Positions 55,417 through 63,386 of a stretch of 64,000 bases of DNA are shown piece after piece. This stretch comes from Tsukamurella conjunctivitidis. GTDB taxonomy: Bacteria; Actinomycetota; Actinomycetes; Mycobacteriales; Mycobacteriaceae. The position numbers and the translations under genes were made by a program. The stretch is from assembly GCF_007858475.1 (NCBI RefSeq), contig NZ_VIGX01000019.1, positions 1 through 64,000 of the forward strand, in the 5' to 3' direction. A model generated the notes under the pieces. It saw nothing but the letters and a program-made list of their open reading frames with translations, did not search any database and was not told the DNA's origin. Each line of letters opens with the position of its first letter. Position 1 is the stretch's first letter.

Positions 55417-56070
55417 ATGAGCGGACAGGTGCGGGTGCACAACTTCGCGATCTCGCTGGACGGCTTCGGTACGGGCGCCGATCAATCCACAGACGCTCCC
55501 TTCGGCCATGCCGGCGGATCGCTGATGTCGTGGTTCTTCGGGACGCGGCGGGGCGCCGCGATCCACGGGCTGACCAGTGCGGCCCGGGGCGTCGACGACG
55601 CCTTCTCCGAGGCCTGGGACGAGGGCGTCGGGGTGGAGATCATGGGGCGCGGCAAGTTCGCGCCGACGCCCGAGGTCCTCGCCGATGAGTCCTGGCGCGG
55701 CTGGTGGGGCGAGGAGACGCCCTTCACGACGCCGATCATCGTGCTGACCCATCACCCCCGGCCCGCGTTCACCACCGGCGACGGCGTGGAGTTCCGCTTC
55801 CTCGACGCCTCACCCGCCGAGGCCGTCGCGGCCGCCCGGGAGATCGCCGGGGACAAGGACATCCGCATCGGCGGCGGACCGTCGACGGTGCGCGAATTCC
55901 TCGCCGCCGACCTGATCGATCACCTGCACGTGGTCGAGGTGCCGATCGTTCTCGGCCGCGGCGAGCGGCTGTGGGACGGGCTGGAGGGCCTGCAGGAGCG
56001 GTTCGCGATCGAATCCACCGCCAGCCCCAGCGGCGTCGTGCACCGCGTCCTCACCCGTCTGCCGCGCTGA
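55417..56070 (+). CDS. RibD C-terminal / dihydrofolate-reductase-like protein
   Basis: A 217-aa reductase-fold protein of the RibD_C family (bacterial bifunctional deaminase-reductase C-terminal). Begins VRVHNFAISLDGFGTG, has VEIMGRGKF and the NADPH phosphate site IRIGGGPSTVREFLAADLI, then VVEVPIVLGRGERLWDGL. Many stand-alone members are NADPH oxidoreductases of unknown substrate. Leaderless promoter: TAGTCT ends 7 bp before the ATG. Its last 20 bp overlap the 3' end of the convergent MBL-fold gene. Confidence 0.9.
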   Translation: MSGQVRVHNFAISLDGFGTGADQSTDAPFGHAGGSLMSWFFGTRRGAAIHGLTSAARGVDDAFSEAWDEGVGVEIMGRGKFAPTPEVLADESWRGWWGEETPFTTPIIVLTHHPRPAFTTGDGVEFRFLDASPAEAVAAAREIAGDKDIRIGGGPSTVREFLAADLIDHLHVVEVPIVLGRGERLWDGLEGLQERFAIESTASPSGVVHRVLTRLPR

Positions 56071-56980
56071 TCGCCGGGCGGTCGTCGGCGCCGATCGTCA
56101 CCCGGAAGGGCGCGTGCTCGGTGAAGTGCGCCGGCATCAGGAGCAGGCCCTCGTCGGCGCACCGTCGGAGGAGTTCCTGGCGGGTGGCCCGCGCCGTGCG
56201 AGGCTCCGCGTCGCCGCCCTGGACGAGGTCCGGGTGTCGCAGTTGGATCGGGTGGTGGATCGCATCGCCCGCGATGATCGCGCCGGCGTCCGCGGATCTG
56301 ATCTCGATCGCCAGGTGGCCGTCTGTGTGGCCGGGTGCGGCCAGCACGACGATCTCGGTGCCGTCGTGGGCGGCGATGACCTCGCCCTCGGTGACCGTGC
56401 GCCAGTGGCCGTCGCGCAGGACCGGGCCGACGCTGTCCGCGTAGGTGCGGGCGAGGTCGGCGAGGACTCCTGCATGACCGTCGCCCGCGGCGAGGGTGCG
56501 CAGCGCGTCCAGGTCCGTGTGCGCGAACAGGTAGGTGGCGTTCGGGAACGTCGGTCGCCACTGCCCGTCGACGAGGCGGGTGTTCCACCCGCAGTGGTCC
56601 GGGTGCAGGTGGGTGCTGATCACGAGGTCGACGTCGTCGGGCGCGACGCCGGTGCGGGCGAGGCGAGCGAGGAAATCGGTGTCGAACATGTGGTGTGCCA
56701 GCAGCACCGGGCGTTCCTTGGTGTTCCCGTTTCCCGTGTCCACGATGACGGTCGTGTCACCGAGCCGGATCACGTAGGTGTGGATCGCGAGTAGCAGGTC
56801 GCCGTTCTCCGGGTCGATGTATCCATCGCCGAGTTCCACTCCGGCGGCCTCGGCCGCGCCGTCCTCGATCGCGGGGAAGAGTTCGGCGGGCGGGAACGCC
56901 CACCGGTCCACCTCCGTCACCTGATCCACCCGTGCCGCGCCGATCGTCCTCGTGAAGGTCATGCTCCGATTCTCGTTCAC
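56051..56980 (-). CDS. MBL-fold metallo-hydrolase
   Basis: A 309-aa metallo-beta-lactamase-fold hydrolase. Metal site HLHPDHCGW (~residue 110), APGHTDGHLAIE and AGDAIHHPIQL supply the remaining ligands; VIVDTGNGN precedes the first. Resembles quorum-quenching lactonase/AttM-like proteins in layout, but substrate is unknown. The start is either this GTG (GATCCT 7 bp upstream) or the ATG 6 codons later. A perfect 16-bp palindrome lies 18 bp upstream of the GTG. Divergent from fadE25. Confidence 0.88.
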   Translation of the reverse strand: MNENRSMTFTRTIGAARVDQVTEVDRWAFPPAELFPAIEDGAAEAAGVELGDGYIDPENGDLLLAIHTYVIRLGDTTVIVDTGNGNTKERPVLLAHHMFDTDFLARLARTGVAPDDVDLVISTHLHPDHCGWNTRLVDGQWRPTFPNATYLFAHTDLDALRTLAAGDGHAGVLADLARTYADSVGPVLRDGHWRTVTEGEVIAAHDGTEIVVLAAPGHTDGHLAIEIRSADAGAIIAGDAIHHPIQLRHPDLVQGGDAEPRTARATRQELLRRCADEGLLLMPAHFTEHAPFRVTIGADDRPAISAADG

Positions 56981-56998
56981 ATGTCGAAGGATCGCCCG

Positions 56999-57014
56999 TT
57001 GTCCCCGGGGACAA
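56999..57014. promoter_or_regulatory. 16-bp perfect palindrome upstream of the MBL-fold gene
   Basis: TTGTCCCCGGGGACAA, centred 26 bp upstream of the MBL GTG and about 75 bp upstream of the predicted fadE25 transcript start. For a leaderless MBL transcript it would cover the -20 to -35 zone, so a bound repressor would block that promoter. The regulator is unknown. Confidence 0.55.
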
Positions 57015-57069
57015 GCACCCCGTCGAATATTGGTTACGTGCGACTAACTGACCCTGGAGGGGGCATGGA

Positions 57070-57075
57070 TACAAT
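57070..57075 (+). promoter_or_regulatory. -10 element of fadE25
   Basis: TACAAT, a near-consensus -10, in the divergent MBL/fadE25 region. It predicts a transcript start near 57082 and a leader of ~33 nt that includes the GGAGG ribosome site of fadE25. A -35 element is not obvious. Confidence 0.5.
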
Positions 57076-57114
57076 CAGCGCGGACCAAACACGTAGACGC
57101 TGATGGAGGCCCCT

Positions 57115-58275
57115 ATGGCTGGCAACCCCGACTTCGACCTGTTCCAGCTCCCCGAGGAGCACGAGGAACTGCGCGCCGCCATCCGGGCGCTCGCCGAGCG
57201 CGACATCGCGCCGCACGCCAAGGACGTCGACGAGAAGGAGCGGTTCCCGCAGGAGGCGCTCGACGCGCTGGTCGCCAGCGGCTTCAACGCCATCCACGTG
57301 CCCGAGGAGTACGAGGGCCAGGGCGCCGACTCCGTCGCCACCTGCATCGTCATCGAAGAGGTCGCCCGCGTCTGCGGCAGCTCCTCGCTGATCCCCGCCG
57401 TGAACAAGCTCGGCACCATGGGCCTGATCCTCAACGGCTCCGAGGAGCTCAAGCAGCACGTGCTGCCCTCGCTCGCCAACGGCGAGGCCATGGCCTCCTA
57501 CGCCCTGTCCGAGCGCGAGGCCGGCTCCGACGCCGCGTCGATGCGCACCCGCGCCCGCAAGGACGGCGACGACTGGGTCCTCAACGGCTCCAAGTGCTGG
57601 ATCACCAACGGCGGCAAGTCCACCTGGTACACCGTCATGGCCGTCACCGACCCGGAGAAGGGCGCCAACGGCATCAGCTCCTTCATCGTGCACAAGGACG
57701 ACCCCGGCTTCTCCGTGACCGGCTACGAGCACAAGCTCGGCATCAAGGGCAGCCCCACGGCCGAGCTGGCCTTCGAGGAGTGCCGCATCCCCGCGATGCG
57801 GATGATCGGCGAGGAGGGCACCGGCTTCAAGACCGCGCTGCAGACCCTCGACCACACCCGCCCCACCATCGGCGCGCAGGCCGTCGGCATCGCGCAGGGC
57901 GCGCTCGACGTCGCGATCGAGTACATCAAGGACCGCAAGCAGTTCGGCAAGTCCATCTCCGAGTTCCAGGGCGTGCAGTTCATGGTCGCCGACATGGCGA
58001 TGCGCCTCGAGGCCGCGCGCCTGATGGTCTACACCGCCGCCGCCCGCGCCGAGCGCGGCGAGAAGAACCTCGGTTTCATCAGCTCCGCGTCGAAGTGCTT
58101 CGCCTCCGACGTCGCGATGGACGTGACCACCGACGCCGTGCAGCTGCTCGGCGGTGCCGGCTACACCCGCGACTTCCCGGTCGAGCGCATGATGCGCGAC
58201 GCCAAGATCACCCAGATCTACGAGGGCACCAACCAGGTCCAGCGCCTCGTCATGTCGCGCCAGCTGCTGCGCTGA
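57115..58275 (+). CDS. fadE25: Acyl-CoA dehydrogenase
   Basis: A 386-aa acyl-CoA dehydrogenase, very similar to mycobacterial FadE25 throughout as I recall it: QLPEEHEELRAAIRALAERD, ASYALSEREAGSDAASMRTR (FAD/substrate loop), WITNGGKSTWYTVMAV, DHTRPTIGAQAVGIAQGAL, and the catalytic Glu in TQIYEGTNQVQR. It introduces the alpha-beta double bond in beta-oxidation, chain length unknown. ATG at 57115 chosen because GGAGG is 5 bp upstream; an ATG four codons earlier overlaps that site. Same neighbourhood as purE/purK in M. tuberculosis. Confidence 0.96.
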   Translation: MAGNPDFDLFQLPEEHEELRAAIRALAERDIAPHAKDVDEKERFPQEALDALVASGFNAIHVPEEYEGQGADSVATCIVIEEVARVCGSSSLIPAVNKLGTMGLILNGSEELKQHVLPSLANGEAMASYALSEREAGSDAASMRTRARKDGDDWVLNGSKCWITNGGKSTWYTVMAVTDPEKGANGISSFIVHKDDPGFSVTGYEHKLGIKGSPTAELAFEECRIPAMRMIGEEGTGFKTALQTLDHTRPTIGAQAVGIAQGALDVAIEYIKDRKQFGKSISEFQGVQFMVADMAMRLEAARLMVYTAAARAERGEKNLGFISSASKCFASDVAMDVTTDAVQLLGGAGYTRDFPVERMMRDAKITQIYEGTNQVQRLVMSRQLLR

Positions 58276-58320
58276 CCGCCGGACGGGCCGGTACCGGCTC
58301 GCCCACGGTTCGATAACGAT

Positions 58321-58371
58321 CCGCCCCTCCCGACCGATCCCCGCTTAGCCTGGATCGGACGAGAGGGGCGG
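58321..58371. promoter_or_regulatory. Nested dyad enclosing the promoter of the AMIN-like lipoprotein gene
   Basis: Outer perfect 9-bp arms CCGCCCCTC (58321-58329) and GAGGGGCGG (58363-58371), inner perfect 7-bp arms CCGATCC (58334-58340) and GGATCGG (58352-58358), with matched 4-nt spacers and an 11-nt loop holding the -10 TAGCCT (58346-58351). The right outer arm contains the ribosome site. In a read-through transcript from fadE25 it would form a hairpin hiding that site. Confidence 0.55.
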
Positions 58372-58373
58372 AC

Positions 58374-58970
58374 GTGCGTGCGAGGACTGTTCACCGGGCG
58401 CTCGCGGGGGCGGCCGTGCTCGCGGTGGGGGCAACGACGGCCGCGTGCGGCGCGAACGGGCCGGTCACGGCACCGTCGGGCGTCACCCGCCCCGCGGTGA
58501 CGACGGCGGCCGGCACGGCACCGTCGAGCGCTCCGGGGATGCCGAGCGCGCCCCGGACCGCGAGCGCCTCCGCGACACCCGGCACGACGATGCTCAGGGA
58601 CCTGCGGACCGGCCCGCGGGACGGCGCCGACCGCGTCGTGCTGGAGTTCACCGGCGCGGCTCCGCCCTACCGGGTCACGCGGGAGGCCGGGCCGGTCACC
58701 GACTGCGGCTCGGGCGCGGTGCTCGGCGGCCCGGGGGAGTACCTCGTGGTGCACGCCGAGCCCGTCGCGGCGTTCGACGACGCCGGGACCGCGGCCTACC
58801 GCGGCGAGCGGACCGTCGGCGGGCCGGGCCGAGCGGTCTCCCGCGCGATCATCACCTGCTCCTTCGAGGGGCAGCTGCAGGTGGCGCTGAAGCTCACCGG
58901 CAACGCGCAGCGCTACGCGGACTCGACGCTGACGGGGCCGGGGCGCATCGTCGTCGACGTGCAGCAGTAG
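58374..58970 (+). CDS. Lipoprotein with AMIN-like domain
   Basis: A 198-aa exported lipoprotein: signal peptide with lipobox-like ATTAAC (acylated Cys ~25), Thr/Ser/Pro/Ala-rich linker to ~70, then a beta-rich domain DRVVLEFTGAAPPYRV ... YLVVHAEPVAAF ... VDVQQ, like the AMIN-like domain of actinobacterial surface proteins (related AMIN domains bind peptidoglycan). Two Cys (~105, ~163) may form a disulfide. GTG start with GAGGGG upstream. Convergent with the next gene, 4 bp apart. Confidence 0.75.
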   Translation: MRARTVHRALAGAAVLAVGATTAACGANGPVTAPSGVTRPAVTTAAGTAPSSAPGMPSAPRTASASATPGTTMLRDLRTGPRDGADRVVLEFTGAAPPYRVTREAGPVTDCGSGAVLGGPGEYLVVHAEPVAAFDDAGTAAYRGERTVGGPGRAVSRAIITCSFEGQLQVALKLTGNAQRYADSTLTGPGRIVVDVQQ

Positions 58971-58974
58971 CGGC

Positions 58975-59679
58975 TCAGGCGACCCGCGCGGTGGCCTTCT
59001 CCGTGGCGAACTTGTCCATCAGCTTCGCCGGGTCCGGGTTGGACACGTGGATGACGGAGGCCGGGGCCGCGAGGGGCGCGAGCAGGCCGTCGTACAGGTC
59101 GTCGACGGTGCGCCACTCCCGCGTGGAGAGCACCCGGTCGCCCGCGGCGTAGCCGGCGGACGCCGCGAGGGCCGTCGAGCGGGCCAGCACGATCTCGGCC
59201 GTGTCACCGGCGAGGACGGGCGCGTCCTGGCCCGCGCCGCCCGGGGTGAAGGCGTCGGGGTGCACGCGCACCTCGGTGGTGTAGTCGTCGATGCCGGGCA
59301 CGAGATCGGGCACGGCCATCCCGAAGGCGTCCAGGCCCACGGCGAGCAGTTCGTCGGCTCCCAGATCGGTGGCCTCGTCGAGGCGGTCCGGGGCCGCGAA
59401 GGTCACGTCGCCGGGCTCGCCGAAACGCACCTCGCAGCCGGCCCACCACGCGCCGAAGAGGATCCCCGCGGTCTGCCAGTGCGCGGGCAGCAGCACCCCG
59501 ACGGGGTCGCCCGGGCCGAGCCCGTACTGATCGCGCAGCAGGTTCCCGCATTTGGCCGCCCAGTTGCCCAGCGTGATCGCCGACAGACCCATCCGGGCGC
59601 CGGTGGCATCGTCGTACCAGGTGAAGCGGGGCGCCGCGCCGTCGGCCTGCACGATGGGCACGAGCAGCCGGTCGGTCAC
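58975..59679 (-). CDS. TIGR03089-family protein (Rv3268-like)
   Basis: A 234-aa protein resembling the N-terminal part of acyl-adenylating enzymes (SAITLGNWAAKCGNLLRDQY, GPGDPVGVLLPAHWQTAGIL, FGAWWAGCEVRFG) but lacking the adenylation P-loop and catalytic lysine, so it is probably not an active ligase. This is the pattern of TIGR03089, found in mycolata beside the LCP-rmlD locus. GTG start 2 bp after the LCP stop, same operon. Function unknown; a regulatory or scaffold role in wall assembly is speculation. Confidence 0.82.
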   Translation of the reverse strand: MTDRLLVPIVQADGAAPRFTWYDDATGARMGLSAITLGNWAAKCGNLLRDQYGLGPGDPVGVLLPAHWQTAGILFGAWWAGCEVRFGEPGDVTFAAPDRLDEATDLGADELLAVGLDAFGMAVPDLVPGIDDYTTEVRVHPDAFTPGGAGQDAPVLAGDTAEIVLARSTALAASAGYAAGDRVLSTREWRTVDDLYDGLLAPLAAPASVIHVSNPDPAKLMDKFATEKATARVA

Positions 59680-59681
59680 CG

Positions 59682-61481
59682 TCAGTCCACGCACGGCACG
59701 CCCCCGTCCTGCTGGGCGGTGAAGCCGGGGCGGTTGAGCAGGGAGCTGATCCGCGCCGCCTCGCTGGGGTCGAGGGCCTCCGTCATCCCCGGCGGGACCG
59801 ACGTGGTCGTCGCCGCGGAGTCGGAACCGGAGCCGGAGTCGCTCGACGAACCCGGGCCGCTGTAGCCGTCCTGGATCAGGACCTTGACGTGCCCGGACTG
59901 CACCGTGCCGCTCGCCACCACCGGCAGGCCGCCGAGCAACGCCGCCACGGCCTTGGCGCCCTGATCGTTCGCCGAACTCGCCAGCACCGCGCTCCTGGAG
60001 CTCGACGAGGACTCGGACGACGAGGCGTTGCCCGTGGAGCCCTGGGCGAAGCCCTTGCCGCCGAGGAAGGTCGAGACGTTGCTCGCGAGGCCCGACGTGG
60101 TCCCGCCGTTCACCACGTCCACGGTGTAGGAGCCGCGGTTGACCGACGGCACCGCCGGCGACGAGCTGGACGTGGCCTTCGGCTTCGTCATCCCCGGCTT
60201 GTCGCCGAGGAGTCCGGCGACGTACGCCTGCACCTGCTTCGGGTCGACGACCACGACGGACTGCTGGCCGTCGTCGCTCCAGCCGTCGTCGCGGACCACC
60301 GGCACCGTCGAGAACTGCACGTTGCCCGCCGACAGGTTCGCGAGCTCTTTCGCGAAGCCCATCACGTCCCACTGCTGATCGAGCGTCACCGACGTGGACA
60401 GCGCGTCCTGCAGCTGGCTGAGCTTGCCGGGGCTGGTCAGGGTGCCGGTGGAAAGGATCTTGCTGGCCAGCGACGCCATGAAGACCTGCTGGCGGGTGAC
60501 GCGGTCGAGGTCGCCGCGGGGCAGGCCGTGCCGCTGCCGCACGAAGCTCAGCGCCTGCGGGCCCTTGAGCGTCTGCTTCCCGGCCTTGAAACGGGCGCCC
60601 GAGTACGGATCGTTCACCGGCTTCTTCAGGCAGACGTCGACGCCGCCCACCGCGTTGGTCAGGCGGGAGAAGCCGACGAGGCCGATCTCCGCGTACCGGT
60701 CGACCGAGACCCCGGTGAGGTTCGCGACCGTCTCGATGAGTGCCTTGCGGCCCTCCTCGTTGCCCTTCTGCACGGCGGTCTTCTCGTCGTCGCCGTTCGC
60801 CATCGCCTTGTCGCGGGTCACGTTGGCCGCACCGGCGAAGGCCGAATTGATCTTGCCCTTGCCCTGGTCCGGGATCGCGACGTAGGCGTCGCGGGGGATC
60901 GAGATCGCGGTGGCCGACTTCCCGTCGTTGGGGATGCGGATGAGGATGATGGTGTCGGTGTTGAGGGTGCCGTCGTCGACGCCCGCGTTGAGCCGCGCCA
61001 GCTCCTGCTTGGTCAGCGGGTTGCCCTTGGCGTCGGTGCGGGAGTCGGTGCCCACCAGCAGGATGTCCGTGGCGCCGTCGGGCTTGGCCGCGATGCTCGG
61101 GCCGCGCACGATGTCGCCGGCGAAGCGGGACCACCAGAACCAGGCGACGCCGGTCACCACGAGCACGATGGCCGTGATCAGCGCGACGAGCACCTTGCCG
61201 CTGCGCTGCAGCCGTTCGCGGGTGTCGACGGAGAGGTCGCCCGCGCGGGGTACGGGCCGGGCGCGCGGGCCCTGCGCGCCGTCGCCCTGGTTCTCGGCGC
61301 GCACGCTCCTGCGCCGCGCTCCCGCGCGCTCGCCGTCGGCCTGCGCACCGGTGCGTTCGGCGGCCGCACGCGCGGCGTCGGCGCCCCGGGAATGGCGCGC
61401 GCCGCGTCGACTCGGGCTGTCGGACACCCACCACTCCTCGTCGTCCGGGACCGGGCCATCTGCTCCGGCCCGCTTGATCAC
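59682..61481 (-). CDS. LytR-CpsA-Psr family wall-polymer ligase
   Basis: A 599-aa membrane-anchored LCP protein: ~90-aa basic cytoplasmic N-terminus, one membrane segment ~96-116 (VLVALITAIVLVVTGVAWFW), LCP domain ~140-330 (DILLVGTDSRTD, ISIPRDAYVAIP, KINSAFAGA, RQRHGLPRGDLDRVTRQQ), and LytR_C domain ~430-530 (SYTVDVVNGGTTSGLASNV). The LCP arginines and aspartates for pyrophosphate binding are present. In mycobacteria such ligases (Lcp1/Rv3267) attach arabinogalactan to peptidoglycan. GTG start; divergent from rmlD. Ser-rich linkers occur in the C-terminus. Confidence 0.94.
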   Translation of the reverse strand: MIKRAGADGPVPDDEEWWVSDSPSRRGARHSRGADAARAAAERTGAQADGERAGARRRSVRAENQGDGAQGPRARPVPRAGDLSVDTRERLQRSGKVLVALITAIVLVVTGVAWFWWSRFAGDIVRGPSIAAKPDGATDILLVGTDSRTDAKGNPLTKQELARLNAGVDDGTLNTDTIILIRIPNDGKSATAISIPRDAYVAIPDQGKGKINSAFAGAANVTRDKAMANGDDEKTAVQKGNEEGRKALIETVANLTGVSVDRYAEIGLVGFSRLTNAVGGVDVCLKKPVNDPYSGARFKAGKQTLKGPQALSFVRQRHGLPRGDLDRVTRQQVFMASLASKILSTGTLTSPGKLSQLQDALSTSVTLDQQWDVMGFAKELANLSAGNVQFSTVPVVRDDGWSDDGQQSVVVVDPKQVQAYVAGLLGDKPGMTKPKATSSSSPAVPSVNRGSYTVDVVNGGTTSGLASNVSTFLGGKGFAQGSTGNASSSESSSSSRSAVLASSANDQGAKAVAALLGGLPVVASGTVQSGHVKVLIQDGYSGPGSSSDSGSGSDSAATTTSVPPGMTEALDPSEAARISSLLNRPGFTAQQDGGVPCVD

Positions 61482-61550
61482 ATCTCCATAACGGTACCGA
61501 CTCGCGATGTGAACGCTCCGCAGACGCGGCCGTCACGTACCGTTCGCGGT

Positions 61551-62480
61551 GTGGAACTGGTGGTCACCGGCGCGGCCGGACAAGTGGGGTCGGCGCTGGT
61601 CGCGGCCGCCGCGTCGCGCGGAATCGCGACCCGTGGACTGCGGCACGCAGACCTCGATGTGACTTCGCCACAGTCCGTCGCCGGGCTCGCGATCGGGCCG
61701 TCGACGGTGCTCGTCAACTGCGCCGCGCACACCGCTGTCGACGCCGCCGAGTCCGAGCCGGGCGCCGCTGTGGCCCTCAACGCCGTCGCGCCCGGCCTGC
61801 TCGCCGAACGCTGCGCCGCCACCGGGGCGCGGCTGGTGCAGCTCTCCACGGACTACGTCTTCGGGACGCCGGCGGGCCGGCCATCGACGGAGACGGGGCC
61901 GCCGCGGCCCTGGGAGCCGGGCGACCCGACGGCACCGTCGAGCGTCTACGGGCTCACCAAGCTCGACGGGGAGCGCAACGCGGCCGCCGCGGACCCGCGC
62001 ACCGTCGTGGTGCGGACCGCGTGGGTCTACACGGGACGCTCGGCCGGCCCCGACGGGCACGCCGCCTGGGCGCGGGACTTCGTCGGGACGATGGGGCGGC
62101 TCGCCGACGAGGGCGTCGACCCGAAGGTCGTCGACGATCAGACCGGCTCGCCCACCTACGCGCCCGACCTGGCGGACGGCCTGCTCGACCTCGCGGTGCT
62201 CCTCGGGCGGGAGCCCGGGCGGCCCGGCGGCGTGCTGCACGCGGCCGGCGGCGGCTCGGCGACGTGGTTCGACGTGGCCCGCGCCGTCTTCGAGCGGGCC
62301 GGGGCCGACCCCGCGCGCGTCGCGCCGTGCACGACCGCCGAGTTCCCGCGGCCCGCGCCGCGCCCCGCGTACTCGGTGCTCTCGCCCGCCGCGTGGGCCG
62401 CGTGCGGCCTGCCGCCGTTGCCGCACTGGCGCGACGCACTGGACCGGGCGCTGACCGCACCCCCGGACCGCGCCCGGTAA
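61551..62480 (+). CDS. rmlD: dTDP-4-dehydrorhamnose reductase
   Basis: A 309-aa short-chain dehydrogenase-type reductase: NADPH motif VVTGAAGQVGSALVAAA, NCAAHTAVDAAESEP, catalytic region STDYVFGTP and SVYGLTKLDGE (YxxxK). Final step of dTDP-L-rhamnose synthesis for the Rha-GlcNAc linker of arabinogalactan. GTG start 7 bp after TACCGT (leaderless). Upstream open frame is antisense to the LCP gene. Stop TAA doubles as part of the wbbL -10 (TAACCT). Confidence 0.95.
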   Translation: MELVVTGAAGQVGSALVAAAASRGIATRGLRHADLDVTSPQSVAGLAIGPSTVLVNCAAHTAVDAAESEPGAAVALNAVAPGLLAERCAATGARLVQLSTDYVFGTPAGRPSTETGPPRPWEPGDPTAPSSVYGLTKLDGERNAAAADPRTVVVRTAWVYTGRSAGPDGHAAWARDFVGTMGRLADEGVDPKVVDDQTGSPTYAPDLADGLLDLAVLLGREPGRPGGVLHAAGGGSATWFDVARAVFERAGADPARVAPCTTAEFPRPAPRPAYSVLSPAAWAACGLPPLPHWRDALDRALTAPPDRAR

Positions 62481-62489
62481 CCTGACCGC

Positions 62490-63386
62490 GTGCCCGGAAC
62501 CGACACCTCGACCCCCGCGATCGCCGTGGTCACCGTCACCTATTCGCCGGGCGAGCACCTCGAGAACTTTCTGACCAGCATCGACGGCGCCTTCTCCGGT
62601 GCCGCGCCGCGGGTGCTCATGGCCGACAACGGATCGGTCGACGGTTCCCCCGAGGCCGCCGAGGCGGCGCATCCGGAGGCCGAGCTGCTCCGTACCGGCG
62701 CCAACCTCGGCTACGGCGGCGCGATCAACTACGCCGCCGCGCGCCTCGACCTCGCCGCGCTCGACTTCCTGTTGATCAGCAATCCCGACGTGGTCTTCGG
62801 GCCGGGCTCGATCGACGCCCTCATCGCGGCCGCCGGGCGGCATCCCGAGGCCGGCTCGCTCGGCCCGCTGATCCGCGACCCCGACGGCACCGTCTACCCG
62901 TCGGCGCGCAACGTCCCCAGCATCCGCTCCGGGATCGGGCACGCGCTGCTCGGCACCATCTGGAAGTCGAACCCGTGGACGCGGGCCTACCAGCAGTCGC
63001 AGGCCGAGGTCGCCGAGCGGGCCGCCGGCTGGCTGAGCGGCTCCTGCCTGCTCGTGCGGCCCGAGGCCTTCGCCGCGATCGGCGGCTTCGACGACCGCTA
63101 CTTCATGTACATGGAGGACGTCGACTTCGGCGACCGGCTCACCCGCGCCGGCTGGAGCAACGTCTACGTCCCGACGGCGGAGATCGTGCACGCCAAGGGG
63201 CACGCGGCGGGGAAGGTGCCGGAGCTCATGCTGCCCGCGCACCACGCGTCCGCGTACCGGTTCTTCGCCGACCGGCACCCCGGTCCGGCGGCCGCGCCCC
63301 TGCGCGCGGCGATGAAGGTGGGGCTGGCCGTGCGTTCGCGGGTCAGTGTTCTCGCGGCGACGCGGAAACGAAAAGGGGAGAAATGA
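62490..63386 (+). CDS. wbbL: GT2 rhamnosyltransferase of the arabinogalactan linker
   Basis: A 298-aa GT2 glycosyltransferase: N-terminal VVTVTYSPGEHLENFLTS, donor site VLMADNGSVDGS and ISNPDVVFGPGS (DxD-like), GGFDDRYFMYMEDVDFGDRL, which is the WbbL/rhamnosyltransferase signature. Transfers L-rhamnose to decaprenyl-PP-GlcNAc, priming arabinogalactan. GTG start 6 bp after TAACCT, a second leaderless promoter inside the rmlD-wbbL-manB cluster. Stop overlaps the manB ATG. Confidence 0.94.
   Translation: MPGTDTSTPAIAVVTVTYSPGEHLENFLTSIDGAFSGAAPRVLMADNGSVDGSPEAAEAAHPEAELLRTGANLGYGGAINYAAARLDLAALDFLLISNPDVVFGPGSIDALIAAAGRHPEAGSLGPLIRDPDGTVYPSARNVPSIRSGIGHALLGTIWKSNPWTRAYQQSQAEVAERAAGWLSGSCLLVRPEAFAAIGGFDDRYFMYMEDVDFGDRLTRAGWSNVYVPTAEIVHAKGHAAGKVPELMLPAHHASAYRFFADRHPGPAAAPLRAAMKVGLAVRSRVSVLAATRKRKGEK

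Noticed and set aside
58287-58298. GCCGGTACCGGC palindrome as a fadE25 terminator
   Set aside because: Short, no U-tract, and such GC palindromes arise easily at this composition.
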